The position numbers and the translations under genes are program-made. Below the pieces are notes generated by a model. The model saw only the letters and a program-made list of their open reading frames with translations. It had not been told where the DNA came from and made no database searches. A stretch of 8,012 bases of DNA from Candidatus Bipolaricaulota bacterium (lineage in GTDB: Bacteria > Bipolaricaulota > Bipolaricaulia > Bipolaricaulales > Bipolaricaulaceae): assembly GCA_015661965.1 (NCBI GenBank), contig DQVA01000161.1, positions 1 to 8,012 on the forward strand, given 5' to 3'. The first letter of the stretch is position 1. Every line of letters starts with the position of its first letter. This document shows, piece by piece, positions 5,687 to 8,012 of this stretch.

Positions 5687-7135
5687 TTGCCGACCGGAAC
5701 CATCTATGATCTGGGAGCTCCGGGCCGGAGGGGCGTGTCCCTTCCCTCCCTCGCGGGGCGGGAGGAGGAGCTTTTGGCTCTCATCCCGGAGGGGGCCCGG
5801 CGCCGGGAGCCCCCTTGGCTGCCCGAGGTATCCCAGCCAGAGCTGGTGCGGCATTTCTTGCGCCTGGCGCGGCTGAACTACGGGGTGGACAGCGGGTTTT
5901 ACCCGTTGGGCTCCTGCACCATGAAGTACAACCCCAAGCTGAACGAGCAGCTCGCCCGCCTCGCCGGGTTCACCGGCCTTCACCCCCTGCTCCCGGAGGA
6001 AGAGGTCCAAGGAGCGCTGGCAGTGCTGTGGGAGCTTTCTCAGTACCTGCGGGGGATCGCCGGCATGCCGGGGATCACGTTGCAGCCAGCAGCCGGGGCC
6101 CACGGCGAGCTCACCGGCATGCTCCTGTTTAAGCGCTATTTCCAGGAACGAGGCGAGCTGGAAAGGCGGGTGAAGATCCTGCTCCCCGATTCAGCCCACG
6201 GCACCAACCCGGCCTCGGCGGCCATGGTGGGCTTCCGGGTGGTGTCCATCCCCTCCAACGAGCGGGGCACGGTGGACGTGGCGGCCCTGGAGGCGGCCTT
6301 GGGGGAGGACGTGGCCGGGATCATGCTCACCGTGCCCAACACCCTGGGCATCTTCGAGGAGGAGATCCTGAAGATCACCGAGCTCGTGCACGGGGCGGGG
6401 GGCCTGTGCTACTTCGACGGGGCCAACCTCAACGCCTATCTGGGGCGGGCCCGCCCTGGGGACATGGGGGCGGACGTCTTCCACTTCAATCTGCATAAGA
6501 CCTTCTCCACCCCCCACGGGGGAGGGGGGCCGGGCGCCGGGCCGGTGGCGGTGTCGGAGCCGCTGGTCCCTTACCTCCCGGTGCCCCAGGTGGTGAAGGA
6601 GGGGGAAAGGTTCAGGCTTGACTACGATCGGCCCAAGTCCATCGGCCGGATGCACCCCTATTTCGGCAACTTCCTGGTCCTGGTGCGGGCCCTGGCCTAC
6701 ATCCTCACGTTGGGGGACGAGGGACTGCGGGAGGTATCAGCCGGGGCGGTGCTGGCGGCCAACTACCTCAAGGAGAAGCTCAAAAACACGTACAAACTCC
6801 CCTACGACCGGCTGTGCAAGCACGAGTTCGTGCTGTCGGGAGAGGGCTGGGGGGAAGTTAGGACCCTGGACATCGCCAAGCGCCTGATCGACTACGGTTT
6901 CCACCCCCCCACCATCTACTTCCCCCTGATCGTGAAACAGGCACTGATGATCGAGCCCACCGAGACCGAGCCCAAACAGGTGCTGGACGCGTTCTGTCGC
7001 GCCCTGGAGGAGATCGCCCGGGAGGCCAAGGAGAGCCCGCAGCTCCTTAGGGAAGCGCCCCACACCGCCCCGGTGCGCCGATTGGACGAGGCGCGGGCCG
7101 CCCGGGAGCCCCGGTTGCGGCTCCCCCGCCCTTGA
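5687..7135 (+). CDS. gcvPB: Glycine dehydrogenase (decarboxylating) subunit 2 (P protein, beta chain, PLP-binding)
   Basis: A 482-residue PLP enzyme matching the C-terminal half of the P protein. It contains GSCTMKYNPK (residues 75-84), LQPAAGAHGELTG, the LLPDSAHGTNPASA segment, LTVPNTLGIFE, YFDGANLNAYLG, and the cofactor motif HFNLHKTFSTPHGGGGPG. In that motif Lys271 (codon 6497-6499) is the predicted Schiff-base lysine. Further on are RPKSIGRMHPYFGNF and a C-terminal MIEPTETEPKQVLD segment. It carries the cofactor for glycine decarboxylation together with GcvPA and works with GcvH. The start is TTG 5687, 1 nt after the gcvPA stop. A short Arg-rich tail (about the last 20 residues) ends at TGA 7133-7135. 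It is the last gene of the operon; gcvT and lpd are not adjacent. Confidence 0.96.
   Translation: MPTGTIYDLGAPGRRGVSLPSLAGREEELLALIPEGARRREPPWLPEVSQPELVRHFLRLARLNYGVDSGFYPLGSCTMKYNPKLNEQLARLAGFTGLHPLLPEEEVQGALAVLWELSQYLRGIAGMPGITLQPAAGAHGELTGMLLFKRYFQERGELERRVKILLPDSAHGTNPASAAMVGFRVVSIPSNERGTVDVAALEAALGEDVAGIMLTVPNTLGIFEEEILKITELVHGAGGLCYFDGANLNAYLGRARPGDMGADVFHFNLHKTFSTPHGGGGPGAGPVAVSEPLVPYLPVPQVVKEGERFRLDYDRPKSIGRMHPYFGNFLVLVRALAYILTLGDEGLREVSAGAVLAANYLKEKLKNTYKLPYDRLCKHEFVLSGEGWGEVRTLDIAKRLIDYGFHPPTIYFPLIVKQALMIEPTETEPKQVLDAFCRALEEIAREAKESPQLLREAPHTAPVRRLDEARAAREPRLRLPRP
7104..7125 (+). terminator. Possible hairpin terminator overlapping the gcvPB 3' end
   Basis: GGGAGCC (7104-7110) and GGCTCCC (7119-7125) form a perfect 7-bp GC stem with an 8-nt loop, a few codons before the gcvPB stop. 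No T-tract follows, so a standard intrinsic terminator is not shown. It may slow or end gcv transcription before the next promoter, or simply reflect codon bias in the Arg/Pro-rich tail. Confidence 0.3.
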
Positions 7136-7160
7136 CCCAGCTACCTCCCGGGTGTAGGGT
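7132..7160 (+). promoter_or_regulatory. Predicted promoter of the exported repeat protein gene
   Basis: -35 TTGACC (7132-7137, five of six consensus bases), a 17-bp spacer, and -10 TAGGGT (7155-7160), which keeps the key T-A and final T. The -35 overlaps the gcvPB stop codon. Transcription would start near 7167, leaving about 20 nt before ATG 7188. This suggests the downstream gene is not simply the end of the gcv operon. Confidence 0.5.
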
Positions 7161-7187
7161 GAGGGAACTACGAACGAAGGGGGAGGT

Positions 7188-7892
7188 ATGAGGAAATCCG
7201 GCGGGTTGATCTTTGGCTTCCTTTTGGCCTTCGGCCTGTGCTCGTTCGGCCAGCACTTCTACGCGTTCTATTACGACGTATCTGGCTCACAGGATGTGTC
7301 GGTCAATCTCCTCAACACCATGACCAGCGACACCGGTTACCTGCTCAAGGTCTACGATGCTTGGGGGAACCTGCTATGGAGCAAAACCGGGATCCTCACC
7401 GGCTATGAGGCCGATTACTACGTGCTAAGCGATTACGTGCCGCGCCAGGACAGCTCCTGGGGGGTGGCGACAGTGGAAAGCGATAACCTGCTCATAATCG
7501 GGCTCGAGTACATGGCGGATGGAACGGTGGTATCGATAGACACCATCTCCCAGGGGGTTCCGAAGTTGGACCCTGGGGTCCCCTATTGGTTGGGGGCCTA
7601 CTATACGCAAGCCGGTGACATCACCACCGGGGTAATTGTGATGAACCCCTGGGAGGTAGCTGTTTCGGTTACCGTCTCCATTTACGGCCCAGCAGGGGAC
7701 AGGCTCTACCAGATGGATGTGGCCCTTGGGCCCTATGAATCGGAGTTCATCGACCTGGAGGCCGTGGTCGGCCGGGGCGGTCTCATCTGGGGCTTGGTGG
7801 ATGTTATGATGACCGACCTCCCGGTGGTGATTGCCCTGGAGTACTACGGTGAGATCTTAGATGTGAAGAACGCCACCGAATACTACTTCTAG
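7188..7892 (+). CDS. Exported protein with two tandem ~100-residue domains, family not recognised
   Basis: A 234-residue protein I cannot assign to a family. Residues 1-21 look like a signal peptide: Arg2-Lys3, a hydrophobic core about 7-17, and a likely signal peptidase I site after Ser-Phe-Gly21. Cys18 does not sit in a good lipobox. The mature part is an internal duplication: residues about 24-120 and 134-232 align at a constant offset of 110. Matched pairs include Tyr28-Tyr29/Tyr138-Tyr139, Tyr56/Tyr166, Gly60/Gly170, Tyr73-Glu74/Tyr183-Glu184, Leu80/Leu190 and Trp91-Gly92/Trp201-Gly202. A one-residue shift then leads to Leu-Glu-Tyr (106-108 and 217-219). Alternating hydrophobic residues suggest beta-sandwich domains acting outside the cytoplasm; no catalytic motif or membrane anchor is visible. 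It has its own promoter; a purine-rich GGGGGAGG lies very close to the ATG. Base composition looks less GC-rich than gcvPB. Confidence 0.8.
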   Translation: MRKSGGLIFGFLLAFGLCSFGQHFYAFYYDVSGSQDVSVNLLNTMTSDTGYLLKVYDAWGNLLWSKTGILTGYEADYYVLSDYVPRQDSSWGVATVESDNLLIIGLEYMADGTVVSIDTISQGVPKLDPGVPYWLGAYYTQAGDITTGVIVMNPWEVAVSVTVSIYGPAGDRLYQMDVALGPYESEFIDLEAVVGRGGLIWGLVDVMMTDLPVVIALEYYGEILDVKNATEYYF

Positions 7893-7923
7893 TAGAAAAG
7901 CTAGAAATAGGCTGAGAAGGGGG
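7893..7923. other. Short spacer between the exported protein gene and the transposase-like remnant
   Basis: About 30 bp, A-rich then G-rich. AGCTA-GAAA-TAGGCT (7899-7913) can form a five-pair hairpin with a one-base bulge, but it is not followed by a T-tract. I see no clear terminator, inverted-repeat end or target duplication, though the right part of any element lies outside the window. Confidence 0.3.
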
Positions 7924-8012
7924 GAAGGCGGGGTAGCGTCGCTCCTCCACCATCTCCCACACCAGCTCGGTGATCCGACTGACGGTGGTGTGGGAGTACC
8001 GGTGTCCAAGCA
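7924..8012 (-). pseudogene. Truncated transposase remnant, possibly IS256/Mutator type
   Basis: Reading leftward from the right edge (codons from 8010), the minus strand gives a peptide containing RYSHTTVSRITELVWEMVEE and ending at YPAF near 7924. It resembles the helix-turn-helix and following helix (pattern S-x-x-T-[IV]-S-R-[IL]-T, then a helix ending in a charged W-R-x-RP-like stretch) that precedes the catalytic domain of IS256/Mutator transposases. After 7924 the frame stays open to TAA 7804-7806, but the residues (Pro/Ser-rich, then antisense of the exported-protein gene) no longer look like a transposase. No Asp-rich catalytic motif appears in the other frames either. So the element appears cut off on this side. 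The assignment rests on about 29 residues; another HTH protein is possible. Confidence 0.4.

Noticed and set aside
7899..7910. AGCTAGAAATAG resembles the stem-GAAA-stem core of engineered Cas9 guide-RNA scaffolds.
   Set aside because: The likeness is limited to 12 bases. There is no CRISPR repeat, anti-repeat or cas gene in the window, and the natural RNAs do not contain this joined loop. It is a chance match.

Overview
The window is about 8 kb of high-G+C bacterial chromosome. It is nearly all coding, with short intergenic gaps, tight operons and frequent non-ATG starts: five of the eight complete genes appear to begin with TTG or GTG. The gene content is mostly core housekeeping. A short (199-residue) EF-Ts, a two-subunit glycine decarboxylase (GcvPA plus GcvPB) and the dense GC-rich layout would suit a deep-branching, possibly thermophilic anaerobe. 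Candidates are the Bipolaricaulota/Acetothermia, Thermotogota-like or Thermus-like lineages. This placement is inference; there is no rRNA or other phylogenetic marker here beyond the proteins themselves.

Left part (1-2463). The 3' portion of gatC runs rightward from the left edge and converges on a leftward operon, rpsB-tsf-pyrH (30S protein S2, EF-Ts, UMP kinase). The operon is packed: the rpsB stop abuts the tsf start and tsf overlaps pyrH by 4 nt. The ribosome recycling factor gene frr, which often follows pyrH, is absent, and gatC stands there in the opposite direction.

Centre (2425-3982). A 122-bp divergent regulatory region separates rpsB from dnaB. It holds a promoter for each direction and a GC-rich inverted repeat between them. 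The dnaB promoter has an extended -10 so close to the ATG that its transcript is predicted to be leaderless or nearly so. DnaB is a complete replicative helicase without an intein. A short gap follows with an imperfect inverted repeat directly against a consensus TATAAT box.

Right part (3983-7135). gcvH-gcvPA-gcvPB form one operon: a 4-nt overlap, then a 1-nt gap. They encode the lipoyl carrier H protein and both subunits of the PLP-dependent glycine decarboxylase. The T protein (gcvT) and the lipoamide dehydrogenase are not in the window and must lie elsewhere if the pathway is complete.

Right end (7136-8012). A gene with its own promoter encodes a 234-residue exported protein of unrecognised family. 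After a signal peptide it is built from two copies of a roughly 100-residue, probably beta-rich, Tyr/Trp-rich domain that match at an offset of 110 residues. It is the least explained gene in the window. Just beyond it, on the minus strand at the edge, is what looks like a truncated transposase remnant, possibly IS256/Mutator type. Beyond an unexplained exported repeat protein and several regulatory arrangements worth testing, I do not see a multi-gene novel system.
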